From positions 1,792,001-1,856,000 of the forward strand of contig NZ_AP024355.1 of NCBI RefSeq assembly GCF_019704135.1: 64,000 bases of DNA, read 5' to 3'. The notes beneath the pieces are model-generated. The model worked only from the letters and a program-made list of their open reading frames with translations. It was not told the DNA's origin and made no database searches. This DNA comes from Desulfuromonas versatilis (GTDB lineage Bacteria; Desulfobacterota; Desulfuromonadia; Desulfuromonadales; NIT-T3). The position numbers and the translations under genes were made by a program. This document shows, piece after piece, positions 44,236 to 52,375 of the stretch (within the stretch, counting starts at the first letter, position 1; every line of letters begins with the position of its first letter).

Positions 44236-46320
44236 ATGGGAAAGTACGACACTTCTAAGTTGCGGAATTTCGGAATCGTTGCCCACGGAGGGGCGGGCAA
44301 GACCTCCCTGACCGAGGCGATCCTCTTCAATACCGGGATGATCGACCGGTTGGGGCGGGTCGATGACGGAACCTCGAGCATGGACTTCGAGCCCGAGGAG
44401 ATCAAGCGCAACATCACCATCAGTTCGAGCCTCAACCACTGCATCTGGCAGGACCACACCCTGCACCTGGTCGACACCCCCGGCTACGGCAACTTTCTCC
44501 ACGAAACCCGCAGCTGCCTGCGCATCCTCGGTGGCGCGGTGCTGATTGTCTCGGCCATCTCCGGGGTCAAGGCGCAGACCCAGAAGATCTGGGAATGGGC
44601 CGACGAATTCGAGGTGCCGCGCATCGCCTTCGTCAACAAGATGGACCGGGAGCGCGCCGATTTCCTCAAGGCCGTCGACGACATGGAGAAGAACCTCTCC
44701 ACCCGCGCGGTGGTGGTCAACTTCCCCATCGGCGCCGAAGAGAACTTCCGCGGCATCATCGACCTGGTGCACATGAAGGCTCGCCTGTTCAAGTTCGACG
44801 AGAAGGGCACCTACGATGAAGCGGAGATCCCCGAGGAGTACCAGGCCGAGGCCCAGCGGCTGCGCACCATGCTGCTCGAGGCGGTGGCCGACGCCGACGA
44901 CGAGCTGATGGAAAAATACCTCGAGAGCGAAGACCTCTCCGAGGCCGACATCCTGCTCGGGCTGCGCGAGGGGACCCTGACCGGCGTGTTCACCCCGGTG
45001 CTCTGCGGCAGCGCCACGGCCAACATCGGCGTGCGCCAGCTGCTCGACTTCATCGTCCACTGCCTCCCCTCACCCCTCGACAAGGGGATCCAGATCGGCA
45101 AGAACCCCAAGACCGAAGAGTTCGAGGAACGCCAGCCGAGCGAGGAAGAGCCCTTCTCGGCCATGGTGTTCAAGACCATCAGCGATCCCTACACCGGCAA
45201 GCTGACCCTGTTCCGGGTCTACTCCGGAACGCTCAAATCCGACTCCTCGGTCTACAACCCCAACAAGCAGGCCAGCGAGCGCATCGGGCAGATCTACGAG
45301 ATGGAGGGGAAAAAGCAGGTCCCCATCGCCATGGCGGTGGCCGGCGACATCGTCGCGGTGGCCAAGCTCAAGGTGACCACCACCGGGGACACCCTCTGCG
45401 ACGCCGCCAAGCCCATCGTCTACGAGAGCCCGCTACCGCTCAAGCCGGTCATCTCCTTCGCCCTGCGGGCCAAGAGCAAGAACGACGAGGAGAAGGTCAG
45501 CACCGGCCTGCACCGGCTGATGGAGGAAGACCCCACCCTGCTGGTGGCGCGCGACGAGGAGACCCACGAGCTGATCCTTTCGGGGATGGGCCAGGTTCAC
45601 GTCGAGGTCGCGGTGGAGAAGCTCAAGCGCAAGTACGGCGTCGAGGTCGAGCTCAAGGAGCCCAAGGTCCCCTATCGCGAAACCATCCGCGGCCGGGCCA
45701 AGGTGCAGGGCAAGTACAAGAAGCAGTCCGGCGGCCGCGGCCAGTACGGCGACACCTGGATCGAAATGGAGCCGCTGCCGCGCGGCGGCGGGTTCGAGTT
45801 CGTCGACAAGATCGTCGGCGGGGTCATCCCCCGCCAGTACATCCCCGCGGTGGAAAAGGGGATCGTCGAGGCCATGCACCACGGCCACCTGGGCGGGTTC
45901 CCGGTGGTGGACGTCAGGGTGACCCTGTTCGACGGCTCGCACCACTCGGTGGACTCGTCGGAAATGGCCTTCAAGATCGCCGGTTCCATGGGCTTCAAGA
46001 AGGCCCTCGAGCAGGCCAACCCGATTCTGCTCGAGCCGATCATGAACATGGAGGTCACCGTCCCCGACGACTGCATCGGCGACGTCATCGGCGATCTCAA
46101 CTCCCGTCGCGGCAAGGTCATGGGGGTCGAGCCCAAGGCCGGCAGCCAGGTCATCAAGGCCCAGGTGGCCATGTCCGAGGTGCTCAAGTACGCCCCCGAG
46201 CTGCGCTCCATGACCTCGGACCGCGGGCTGTTCACCATGGAATTCTCCCACTACGAGGAGGTCCCGCCGCACATGACGGCGAAGATTCTCGCCGAGCGGC
46301 AGAAGGAAAAGGAGTCCTGA
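44236..46320 (+). CDS. Elongation factor G-like GTPase (EF-G2 type)
   Basis: This 694-residue protein has the five-domain EF-G layout. The P-loop reads VAHGGAGKTSL (about residue 20) where canonical EF-G has AHIDAGKT; switch II reads DTPGYGNF and NKMDRERADF follows. The RGITI switch I element reads RNITI. These are traits of the second EF-G-like family found beside a canonical FusA in many bacteria; translocation, recycling or another ribosome step is possible. ATG 44236 is preferred since GAGGAGA lies 6 bases upstream (44225-44231). No ribosomal-protein genes adjoin. Confidence 0.88.
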   Translation: MGKYDTSKLRNFGIVAHGGAGKTSLTEAILFNTGMIDRLGRVDDGTSSMDFEPEEIKRNITISSSLNHCIWQDHTLHLVDTPGYGNFLHETRSCLRILGGAVLIVSAISGVKAQTQKIWEWADEFEVPRIAFVNKMDRERADFLKAVDDMEKNLSTRAVVVNFPIGAEENFRGIIDLVHMKARLFKFDEKGTYDEAEIPEEYQAEAQRLRTMLLEAVADADDELMEKYLESEDLSEADILLGLREGTLTGVFTPVLCGSATANIGVRQLLDFIVHCLPSPLDKGIQIGKNPKTEEFEERQPSEEEPFSAMVFKTISDPYTGKLTLFRVYSGTLKSDSSVYNPNKQASERIGQIYEMEGKKQVPIAMAVAGDIVAVAKLKVTTTGDTLCDAAKPIVYESPLPLKPVISFALRAKSKNDEEKVSTGLHRLMEEDPTLLVARDEETHELILSGMGQVHVEVAVEKLKRKYGVEVELKEPKVPYRETIRGRAKVQGKYKKQSGGRGQYGDTWIEMEPLPRGGGFEFVDKIVGGVIPRQYIPAVEKGIVEAMHHGHLGGFPVVDVRVTLFDGSHHSVDSSEMAFKIAGSMGFKKALEQANPILLEPIMNMEVTVPDDCIGDVIGDLNSRRGKVMGVEPKAGSQVIKAQVAMSEVLKYAPELRSMTSDRGLFTMEFSHYEEVPPHMTAKILAERQKEKES

Positions 46321-46445
46321 CCTGCGGAAACCACCACCAGGTCCGGCACGGATCCGCGCCCTCCCCCCCCGGCGGGGGAGGGCTGCCGGGTTCTTTCAAT
46401 CAGGTGCAGATTCGAATAAAGGAATAAAGGAAGGGCGGAGACGCG

Positions 46446-47474
46446 ATGGCGGATAACCAGGACTGGCAATGGGAAGAAGAGGAGAGTAAGGCCAAGGGAG
46501 GCGAAGGGCAGGGGGATGTTCCCGCCGAGGAAATTGCCCCCGCCGAATCCCCGGACGAGCCGGCCAGGACTGCGGCAAGGGGTTCCGCGACCCGAATCCT
46601 GCTCCTGGTGCTGCTGCTGACCCTGGTGGGTGGGGCCGGGTACTATTATTTCGCCGGCGTCCCCCTGCCCGAGGAGCCGGCTGCCGATGCCGGACGCCAG
46701 AAACAGCCGATCGTCATGCCGATGCCCATCCCGCCCAAAGAGGAGCCGGCATCCGTGGAGCAAGCGCCGGCGGCGGCTGAGGCACCCTTGCCCAAGGGGG
46801 TGCTCAAGGAGGTCATCGTCCCGCAGCAGGTGGCTGCGGCCGGCCCGGCGAGCCCCGAAGCGCAGCCCCCTGGTGAGGCCCAGGCCCCGGCGCAACCGGC
46901 GCCGGAGCAGGCGGATGCCGGCACCGAAGCGGCTGCGCCGCCCGCCCAGCCCGCAGCCGGCCCTGCGGAAGCGAAGCCTGCCAAGACGGAGCCTGCCAAG
47001 GCGGTCAAACCGGCGGCCGGCGTGCGCTACCTCGTGCAGTCCGCGGTGTACACCGACCGGAAGAAACTGGATGCGGCCCGGGCCGCCCTGAAAAAGTTCG
47101 GCTTCGAACCCAAAGTGTCGCCGGTGAAAAGCACCCTGGAAATGACCCGCCTGCGCATCGGGGTGTTCTCCCCGCAGCAGGCCAAAAACAAGCTGCGGGA
47201 ACTGCATGCCGGTGCGGCCCCCGACGCCTTCTCCATCGCGGAAAACGACCAGGTGAAGGTCTACGCCGCCTCTTACTACGACCTCGACAAGGCGCGGGGT
47301 TTTGCCGATCAGCTTTTCCAGCGGGGGGTCAAGGTGGCTGAAGAGGCGGCCACGGTGGAGGTCACCCTGTCCAAGCTGAGTTTCGGGGATTTCACCGAGC
47401 GCTCCCGCGCCGAGCAGGCCGCCGAGCAGGCCCGGTCCGCCGGAATCGAAGCCCTGGTCGTGCAGAAACCCTGA
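46446..47474 (+). CDS. Membrane-anchored SPOR-domain protein
   Basis: This 342-residue protein has a short acidic cytoplasmic start, one transmembrane helix (ILLLVLLLTLVGGAGYYYF, about residues 50-68), an Ala/Pro-rich periplasmic linker and a C-terminal region with two SPOR-like repeats (VRYLVQSAVYTDRKKLDAA; VKVYAASYYDLDKARGFAD). SPOR domains bind denuded glycan at the division septum. It may act in division or envelope upkeep. It is followed by an unrelated gene after 23 bp. Confidence 0.82.
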   Translation: MADNQDWQWEEEESKAKGGEGQGDVPAEEIAPAESPDEPARTAARGSATRILLLVLLLTLVGGAGYYYFAGVPLPEEPAADAGRQKQPIVMPMPIPPKEEPASVEQAPAAAEAPLPKGVLKEVIVPQQVAAAGPASPEAQPPGEAQAPAQPAPEQADAGTEAAAPPAQPAAGPAEAKPAKTEPAKAVKPAAGVRYLVQSAVYTDRKKLDAARAALKKFGFEPKVSPVKSTLEMTRLRIGVFSPQQAKNKLRELHAGAAPDAFSIAENDQVKVYAASYYDLDKARGFADQLFQRGVKVAEEAATVEVTLSKLSFGDFTERSRAEQAAEQARSAGIEALVVQKP

Positions 47475-47497
47475 CCTGAGCCGGGCAAGCGGTTTTT

Positions 47498-48553
47498 ATG
47501 GAGAAGCAGAGTACAACCCTGCGCCTGCTGGTGTCACCCGAGGTGGCACGGGTGGTCGGCAAAAGCGCTCCCCGCGAGGTCAGGATGACCGCGGCGCGCG
47601 GAGCGGTTCCCCTCTCGGGCCGGGACCTGGTCACGGCCCTGTTTTTCCTCTGTCACGGCGGGGACCCGGAAATCCGCGACCAGGCCCTGGCCACCTTGCG
47701 GGATATGCCGGCCACCCTGCTGGCATCGGTGGTCCGGGAACCCGACCTGCACCCCAAGCTGCTCGATCTGATCGCCCGGGTGCGGATTCGGGACCGGGTG
47801 GTAATGGAAACCCTGCTGGTCAATCACAGCGTGGAGACCCATACCCTGAGCCACGTCGCCGGCAGGTGCGACGGCGTGCTGCTGTCCCTGCTCGCGGCCA
47901 ATGACCAGCGGCTGCTGGAATCGCCCGAGCTGGTTGCCGCCATTGTCGGGAACCCCCACGCGGACCGGGCTCTCAAGTTCCGGCTGGGTTGGCGTGAAGA
48001 GCCCGCGGAGCCGCCCCCCGGCGAGGAGCCCACGACGGACGGTGACCCGGCCGGAGAGTCGGCCCCGGATGGGATGGATGAGCCCGGCCCGGAGGGCGAG
48101 GATGACCAGGAGGCGGAGTTCACCGAGGAAGAGGTGAACCTGTCGAAATACCAACTGGCGCTGGAGATGGGGGTTTCCGAAAAGATCAAGATGGCCCTCA
48201 CCGGGGACAAGGAATGGCGTAATATATTCATCAAGGACGCCAACAAGCTGGTATCCTCGGCGGTGCTCAAGAACCCGCGCATCACCGATGGCGAAGTAAT
48301 GACCATTGCCAAGAACAAGAGTTCCAGCGAGGAACTGATCCGCCTGATCACCCTCAACCGTGAATGGGTAAAAAACTACGAAATCAAAAAGGCCCTGGTG
48401 CTGCATCCGCGCACGCCGCTGCCCAAGGCGCTGCGCTTTATGAACATCCTGGGTGAAAAAGACCTCAAAACCCTGGCCAAAAGCCGCAATGTTTCGCAGG
48501 TGATCGCCAATAACGCGCGGCGCATGCTGATGGCCAAGGTCAAGAAGAACTGA
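47498..48553 (+). CDS. Helical protein of unknown function, two helical halves and an acidic linker
   Basis: This is a 351-residue soluble protein. Residues 1-170 are helical with repeat-like segments (DPEIRDQALATLRDMPATLL; VVMETLLVNHSVETHTLSHV), reminiscent of HEAT-type proteins. Residues about 170-215 form an acidic, Pro/Gly-rich linker. The C-terminal part (about 215-351) is again helical and basic (EIKKALVLHPRTPLPKALRF; ends NARRMLMAKVKKN). No catalytic motif is visible. Homologues seem to be confined to this bacterial group, as far as I recall. The gene is followed by the MOSC gene after 19 bp. Confidence 0.7.
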   Translation: MEKQSTTLRLLVSPEVARVVGKSAPREVRMTAARGAVPLSGRDLVTALFFLCHGGDPEIRDQALATLRDMPATLLASVVREPDLHPKLLDLIARVRIRDRVVMETLLVNHSVETHTLSHVAGRCDGVLLSLLAANDQRLLESPELVAAIVGNPHADRALKFRLGWREEPAEPPPGEEPTTDGDPAGESAPDGMDEPGPEGEDDQEAEFTEEEVNLSKYQLALEMGVSEKIKMALTGDKEWRNIFIKDANKLVSSAVLKNPRITDGEVMTIAKNKSSSEELIRLITLNREWVKNYEIKKALVLHPRTPLPKALRFMNILGEKDLKTLAKSRNVSQVIANNARRMLMAKVKKN

Positions 48554-48572
48554 ATTTACTGGAGTTGCCTGA

Positions 48573-49040
48573 ATGGAAAAAGGAACGATCATCGCTGTTT
48601 GCACCAGCCCCGGCAAAGGGGAGCGGAAAAAAGACGTCGGCCAGGGGACCCTGGTGGAGAATTTCGGTCTCGAAGGAGACGGCCACGGCGGCGACTGGCA
48701 CCGCCAGGTCAGCCTGCTGGCCACCGAGAGCATCGACAAGATGCGTGCCGCCGGTCTCGATGTCGGCCCCGGCGACTTCGCCGAGAACCTGACCACCCGG
48801 GGCATCAACCTCTGCGGGCTCAAGGTGGGCACCCGCGTCAGGGTGGGCAGCTCGGCCCTGCTGGAGATCAGCCAGATCGGCAAGATCTGCCACGAGCGCT
48901 GTGCCATCTACTACCAGGCGGGCGACTGCGTCATGCCCAAGGAGGGGATTTTCGCCAAGGTCCTCAAGGGCGGGCCGGTCGCCCACGGCGACAGCCTCGA
49001 GGTGGTCGAGGTTCCGGCCTGCGCGGAGCCGGGTAAATGA
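48573..49040 (+). CDS. MOSC-domain protein
   Basis: The 155-residue protein is a single MOSC domain, the sulphur-carrier C-terminal domain of molybdenum cofactor sulphurases. It shows LEGDGHGGDWHRQVSLL (residues about 31-47), FAENLTTRGINL (about 69) and the conserved Cys in ISQIGKICHERCAIYY. It probably handles molybdopterin-bound sulphur or molybdate. Its stop overlaps the start of mogA (ATGA, 49037-49040), so both are translated together. Confidence 0.9.
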   Translation: MEKGTIIAVCTSPGKGERKKDVGQGTLVENFGLEGDGHGGDWHRQVSLLATESIDKMRAAGLDVGPGDFAENLTTRGINLCGLKVGTRVRVGSSALLEISQIGKICHERCAIYYQAGDCVMPKEGIFAKVLKGGPVAHGDSLEVVEVPACAEPGK

Positions 49041-49537
49041 GCGGGGCAGGGCGGTACACCATCGGCGTTCTGACCCTCTCGGACAAGGGCTCCCGCGGCG
49101 AGCGCGAGGACGAGAGCGGGCGCATCGTGCGGGAAATGGTCGCCGGCCTGGGCGAGGTGACCCGCTACCAGGTCATCCCCGACGAAGAGGAACTGATCGT
49201 CCGGACCCTGGTGGAATGGGCCGACCGCGACGGGCTCGACCTGATCCTGACCACCGGCGGCACCGGCCTCACCCCCCGCGACGTCACCCCCGAGGCGACG
49301 GCGCGGGTCATCGAGCGCGAGGTCCCCGGCATGGCCGAGGCGATGCGCATGGCCAGCCTGCAGAAAACCCCCCACGCCATGCTCTCTCGAGCCATGGCCG
49401 GGGTGCGCCGGCATTCGCTGATCATCAACCTGCCTGGCAGCCCCAAGGGGGTCCGGGAAAACCTCGAGGTGGTCCTGCCGGCCCTGGAGCATGGCCTGGC
49501 CAAGCTCAAGGGCGATCCTTCCGAGTGTGCCAGGTAA
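49037..49537 (+). CDS. mogA: Molybdopterin adenylyltransferase (MogA/MoaB family)
   Basis: The 166-residue protein has the MoaB/MogA fold, with IGVLTLSDKGSRGER (residues 10-24), LILTTGGTGLTPRDVTPEAT (about 71-90) and INLPGSPKGV (about 137). It adenylates molybdopterin before molybdenum insertion. The coupled MOSC gene upstream and the molybdoenzyme NarG 6 kb downstream fit a Moco role. A terminator follows. Confidence 0.9.
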   Translation: MSGAGRYTIGVLTLSDKGSRGEREDESGRIVREMVAGLGEVTRYQVIPDEEELIVRTLVEWADRDGLDLILTTGGTGLTPRDVTPEATARVIEREVPGMAEAMRMASLQKTPHAMLSRAMAGVRRHSLIINLPGSPKGVRENLEVVLPALEHGLAKLKGDPSECAR

Positions 49538-49552
49538 GGTTTTTTCCAGCCA

Positions 49553-49597
49553 GGGCCACCCTCACCCCGGCCCTCTCCCTGAAGGAGAGGGGGCGGT
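49553..49597. repeat. CCCTCTCCC-type short intergenic hairpin repeat
   Basis: The stem CCCTCTCCCT-GA-AGGAGAGGG (with flanking CACCCTCACCCCGG) is a motif scattered between genes in many bacterial chromosomes. It precedes the mogA terminator. Confidence 0.5.
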
Positions 49598-49601
49598 AAT
49601 G

Positions 49602-49640
49602 CAATCCCCCGTGCGGTTTCCGTCCGGGGGATTGTTTTTG
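49602..49640 (+). terminator. Intrinsic terminator after mogA
   Basis: CAATCCCCCG (49602-49611) pairs with CGGGGGATTG (49625-49634), followed by five T. Confidence 0.88.
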
Positions 49641-49695
49641 GCATCTTTCTGGCAACCCTTTTCGCGGATACCAACAAATTGACGGGAGATTGACG

Positions 49696-50412
49696 GTGGC
49701 AAAGGAAAAGATACTGCTGGCCGATGACGTGGAGCTCTTTCTGGAGCTGGAGAAGACCTTTTTTCGCCGCGAAGGGTTCGACCTGCTGGTGGCCCGCACC
49801 GGCAAGGCCGCCTACGATCTGACCGTGGCCGAGCGCCCCGACCTGGTGATGATGGACCTCTACATGCCCGAGATGGATGGCGACGAGGCCTGCCGCCGGC
49901 TCAAGGAGAATCCCCAGACCGCCGCCATCCCGGTGATCATGGTGACTCAAGGGGGCCGGGAGAGCGATTTCGAAAAATGCCGGCGGGCCGGATGCGACGA
50001 CATTCTGCTCAAGCCGATCAACCGTCACCACCTGGTCGCCACCGCCCGCAAGCACCTGAAAATCGTCGATCGCGGAGCACCGCGCGTTTCGGCCCGCCTC
50101 AAGGTGTACTTCGGGCAGGACCCGCCGCAGCTGCTCAGCAACTATTCGGTCAACCTGAGCACCGGCGGGCTGTTCCTCGAAACCGCAGAACCCCTGGATT
50201 CGGAGACGCTGATCAGCCTCGAGTTCCTGCTGCCCGACCGGGAGGCGCCGGTTCGCTGCCAGGCCCGGGTGGCCTGGGCCAACCACCTGGTTCGGCCGAA
50301 AAAACCCCTGCTCCCCCAGGGCGTCGGCCTGCAGTTCATCGATCTGAAGCTGCAGGACCTGGACGCGATCCGAGAGTTCATCAAGGGCGAGTGCCTGGCC
50401 CCCCACTGGTAA
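49696..50412 (+). CDS. Receiver-PilZ response regulator
   Basis: The 238-residue protein has a receiver domain (ADDVELF; phospho-Asp in LVMMDLYMPEMDG, about residue 54; LLKPI) joined to a PilZ domain (about 118-225). PilZ c-di-GMP motifs are present: RVSAR (RxxxR) and NLSTGGLF (D/NxSxxG). So a phosphorylation signal and c-di-GMP binding meet in one protein, a common arrangement in Desulfuromonadia and Myxococcota with roles in motility or attachment. GTG 49696 is chosen since GGGAG lies 7 bases before it. It is monocistronic. Confidence 0.9.
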   Translation: MAKEKILLADDVELFLELEKTFFRREGFDLLVARTGKAAYDLTVAERPDLVMMDLYMPEMDGDEACRRLKENPQTAAIPVIMVTQGGRESDFEKCRRAGCDDILLKPINRHHLVATARKHLKIVDRGAPRVSARLKVYFGQDPPQLLSNYSVNLSTGGLFLETAEPLDSETLISLEFLLPDREAPVRCQARVAWANHLVRPKKPLLPQGVGLQFIDLKLQDLDAIREFIKGECLAPHW

Positions 50413-50439
50413 TTCCCCCCCCGTGTCATCTCCATTTCG

Positions 50440-50468
50440 GCCCGCCTGGATTAAGGCGGGCTTTTTTA
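50440..50468 (+). terminator. Intrinsic terminator after the REC-PilZ gene
   Basis: GCCCGCCT (50440-50447), loop of six, AGGCGGGC (50454-50461), then six T. Confidence 0.9.
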
Positions 50469-50487
50469 TTGGGCAATTCCGGTTTTT

Positions 50488-50501
50488 TTGGCCTGTATCA
50501 A
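50488..50501 (+). promoter_or_regulatory. FNR/CRP-like operator before the octahaem HAO-like gene
   Basis: TTGGC-CTGT-ATCAA matches the FNR consensus TTGAT-N4-ATCAA at eight of ten positions, keeping the essential TTG and CAA. Its centre is 34.5 bp before the end of the -10 box at 50529, that is, about -41.5, the class II activator position. Confidence 0.5.
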
Positions 50502-50529
50502 TTGCAGGTTGGAAGTCTCTTGTTAAATT
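50502..50529 (+). promoter_or_regulatory. Promoter of the octahaem HAO-like gene
   Basis: TTGCAG (50502-50507), 16 bp, TAAATT (50524-50529); the leader is about 107 nt. An AT-rich tract just upstream of the operator (50462-50489) could be an UP-like element. Confidence 0.5.
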
Positions 50530-50642
50530 TTTTCCGTGGCAATGGGGCGGTCCGTCCCCGGGATCCGAATGCAAGCAGGCAAATCCCCTGTGGCATGGGG
50601 CTTCGGTGGGATGAAATTAAAATATAATCATGGAGGCAGTTG

Positions 50643-51989
50643 ATGAGAAAAAAATGGTTAATCAAGGGAGCGGTTCTGCTTGCTGGGTTCGCAATGTGTG
50701 CGGGCATGGCCTGGGGGACCGAAGGGGTACGGATATCCAAGGAAACCAAGGAGTGTCTCGGCTGCCACGAGTCGATGCCGGGGATCGTCAGCCAGTGGGA
50801 AGACAGCGCCCACTGGAACGCCGGCGTCGGCTGCTTCGAGTGTCACAAGGCCAATAAGGGCGAAAGCGACGCCATGGACCACTACGGGTACACGGTATCG
50901 ATCATCGTCTCGCCCAAGGACTGCGGCCAGTGCCATCCCCGCGAGTCCCAGGAGATGGGCGCCAGCCACCATGCCGAGGCCGGCAACATCCTCAACTCCA
51001 AGGACGGCCTGCTCGGCCAGACCGTCGGCGGCGAGCCGGCCGTCGCGGTGGGCTGCCGCCAGTGCCACGGTTCCATCGTCAAGACCAAGGCCGACGGCAC
51101 CCTGGATGCCAACACCTGGCCCAACACCGGCATCGGCCGGGTCAACCCCGACGGTTCCAAGGGCGCCTGCTCGGCCTGCCACACCCGCCACCGCTTCAGC
51201 AAGGAGCAGGCGCGCAAGCCCGAGTCCTGCGGCAAGTGTCACCTCGGCCCCGACCATCCGCAGAAAGAGGTCTATGAAGAGTCCAAGCACGGCATCCTCT
51301 ACCGGGCCTTCGAAGACAAGCTGAACATGGACAAGCCCAAGTGGGTGGCCGGCCAGGATTACTACGACGCCCCCACCTGTTCCACCTGCCACATGAGCGC
51401 CACCCCCGATCAGCCCGTCACCCATGACGTCGGCACCCGGCTGAGCTGGGACCTGCGCGCCCCGATCTCCAAGCGCACCGACAACTCGGCCAAGAAGTTG
51501 GCCGACATGAAGGACGTCTGCTCCTCCTGCCACGGCGCGCCCTTCGTCGACGGGTTCTACATGCAGCTGGACGGCTTCGTCGAGTTCTACAACAACAAGT
51601 TCGCCATCCCCGCCCAGGAGATCCGCGCCAAGCTAATGGACGAGGGCGTCATCTCCAAGCAGGACTTCGACGACCGCATCGACTGGATCTACTGGGAGCT
51701 CTGGCACCACGAAGGGCGCCGGGCGCGCCACGGCGCAGCCATGTCCGGCCCCGACTACGCCTGGTGGCACGGCATCTATGACGTCGCCAAGCACTTCTAC
51801 ACCGAACTGCTCCCCGAGGCCCGCGAGGCCTGCGAGCGGGCCGGCAAGCCCCAGGTCTACGAGGAGATCATCGCCAAGTACATCGACGGGCGCCCCGAAC
51901 ACCAATGGTTCACCAAGGGCTTCGATCCGAAGCAGATCGAGAACATCAAGGAGTATTACCAGGATCGTTACAAGCAGGAAGTGAAATAA
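50643..51989 (+). CDS. Octahaem cytochrome c of the hydroxylamine oxidoreductase-like family
   Basis: The 448-residue exported protein (signal peptide IKGAVLLAGFAMCAGMAWG) has eight CxxCH sites (CLGCH, CFECH, CGQCH, CRQCH, CSACH, CGKCH, CSTCH, CSSCH) between residues about 40 and 300. A helical C-terminal part has RRARHGAAMSGPDYAWWHG, typical of octahaem HAO-like proteins. Members outside ammonia oxidisers are thought to reduce nitrite or hydroxylamine to ammonium (epsilon-HAO type). Whether the Tyr in PDY equals the cross-linking Tyr of true HAO needs an alignment. GGAGG lies 6 bases before ATG 50643. No NrfH/CycX-like quinol partner is adjacent. It has its own promoter and terminator. Confidence 0.88.
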   Translation: MRKKWLIKGAVLLAGFAMCAGMAWGTEGVRISKETKECLGCHESMPGIVSQWEDSAHWNAGVGCFECHKANKGESDAMDHYGYTVSIIVSPKDCGQCHPRESQEMGASHHAEAGNILNSKDGLLGQTVGGEPAVAVGCRQCHGSIVKTKADGTLDANTWPNTGIGRVNPDGSKGACSACHTRHRFSKEQARKPESCGKCHLGPDHPQKEVYEESKHGILYRAFEDKLNMDKPKWVAGQDYYDAPTCSTCHMSATPDQPVTHDVGTRLSWDLRAPISKRTDNSAKKLADMKDVCSSCHGAPFVDGFYMQLDGFVEFYNNKFAIPAQEIRAKLMDEGVISKQDFDDRIDWIYWELWHHEGRRARHGAAMSGPDYAWWHGIYDVAKHFYTELLPEAREACERAGKPQVYEEIIAKYIDGRPEHQWFTKGFDPKQIENIKEYYQDRYKQEVK

Positions 51990-52015
51990 GTCGCTCTCCC
52001 CAGCAGGGAGACAGG

Positions 52016-52048
52016 AAAAAGCCCGGCGGGACTCCCGCCGGGCTTTTT
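52016..52048. terminator. Intrinsic terminator after the HAO-like gene
   Basis: GCCCGGCGGG (52021-52030), loop ACT, CCCGCCGGGC (52034-52043), five A before and five T after. Confidence 0.92.
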
Positions 52049-52090
52049 CATTGGGCCAGGATGCCCTTGCGGGGGGGGGGCGGCCCGCGG

Positions 52091-52209
52091 TTCCCCCGGG
52101 AAAGGTTACTCCCGGGTAACGTGTTCCCCGGAAACGCTACCGGCCGGTAGCGTTGAACCAGATTTATTCATTGACTGAAGCACAGAAGGTGGCGCGAGTT
52201 CCAGGGAAC
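52091..52209. promoter_or_regulatory. Cluster of short palindromes before the haem-sensor GGDEF-EAL gene
   Basis: TTCCC-CC-GGGAA (52091-52102), GTTAC-N6-GTAAC (52105-52120), TTCC-CC-GGAA (52124-52133), a perfect 22-bp palindrome centred on GGCC (52133-52154; each half AACGCTACCGG or its complement) and GTTCC-AG-GGAAC (52198-52209). They lie in the 386-bp gap between the HAO-like and GGDEF-EAL genes, and could be operators or a repeat element. The remaining gap to 52375 shows no clear promoter. Confidence 0.45.
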
Positions 52210-52375
52210 AATATGTGATAACAGGGTCTTGCAGGTGTTTTTCGTGCGGACCCCAATATGGCACAGTCCTGGAAAGGTTAAAATGCCTGGCCGCTCAGGC
52301 CGCAGTGATCTTGTCATCCCGGGGGAGCGCCCGAATTACAGGCCCTCCCCTTTTTCCGTCCTGTCCGAAAGCGTT

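Noticed and set aside
46330-46395. C/G-rich hairpin between EF-G2 and the SPOR gene as terminator
   Set aside because: A CCCTCCCC/GGGGAGGG stem exists, but no T-run follows in either direction.
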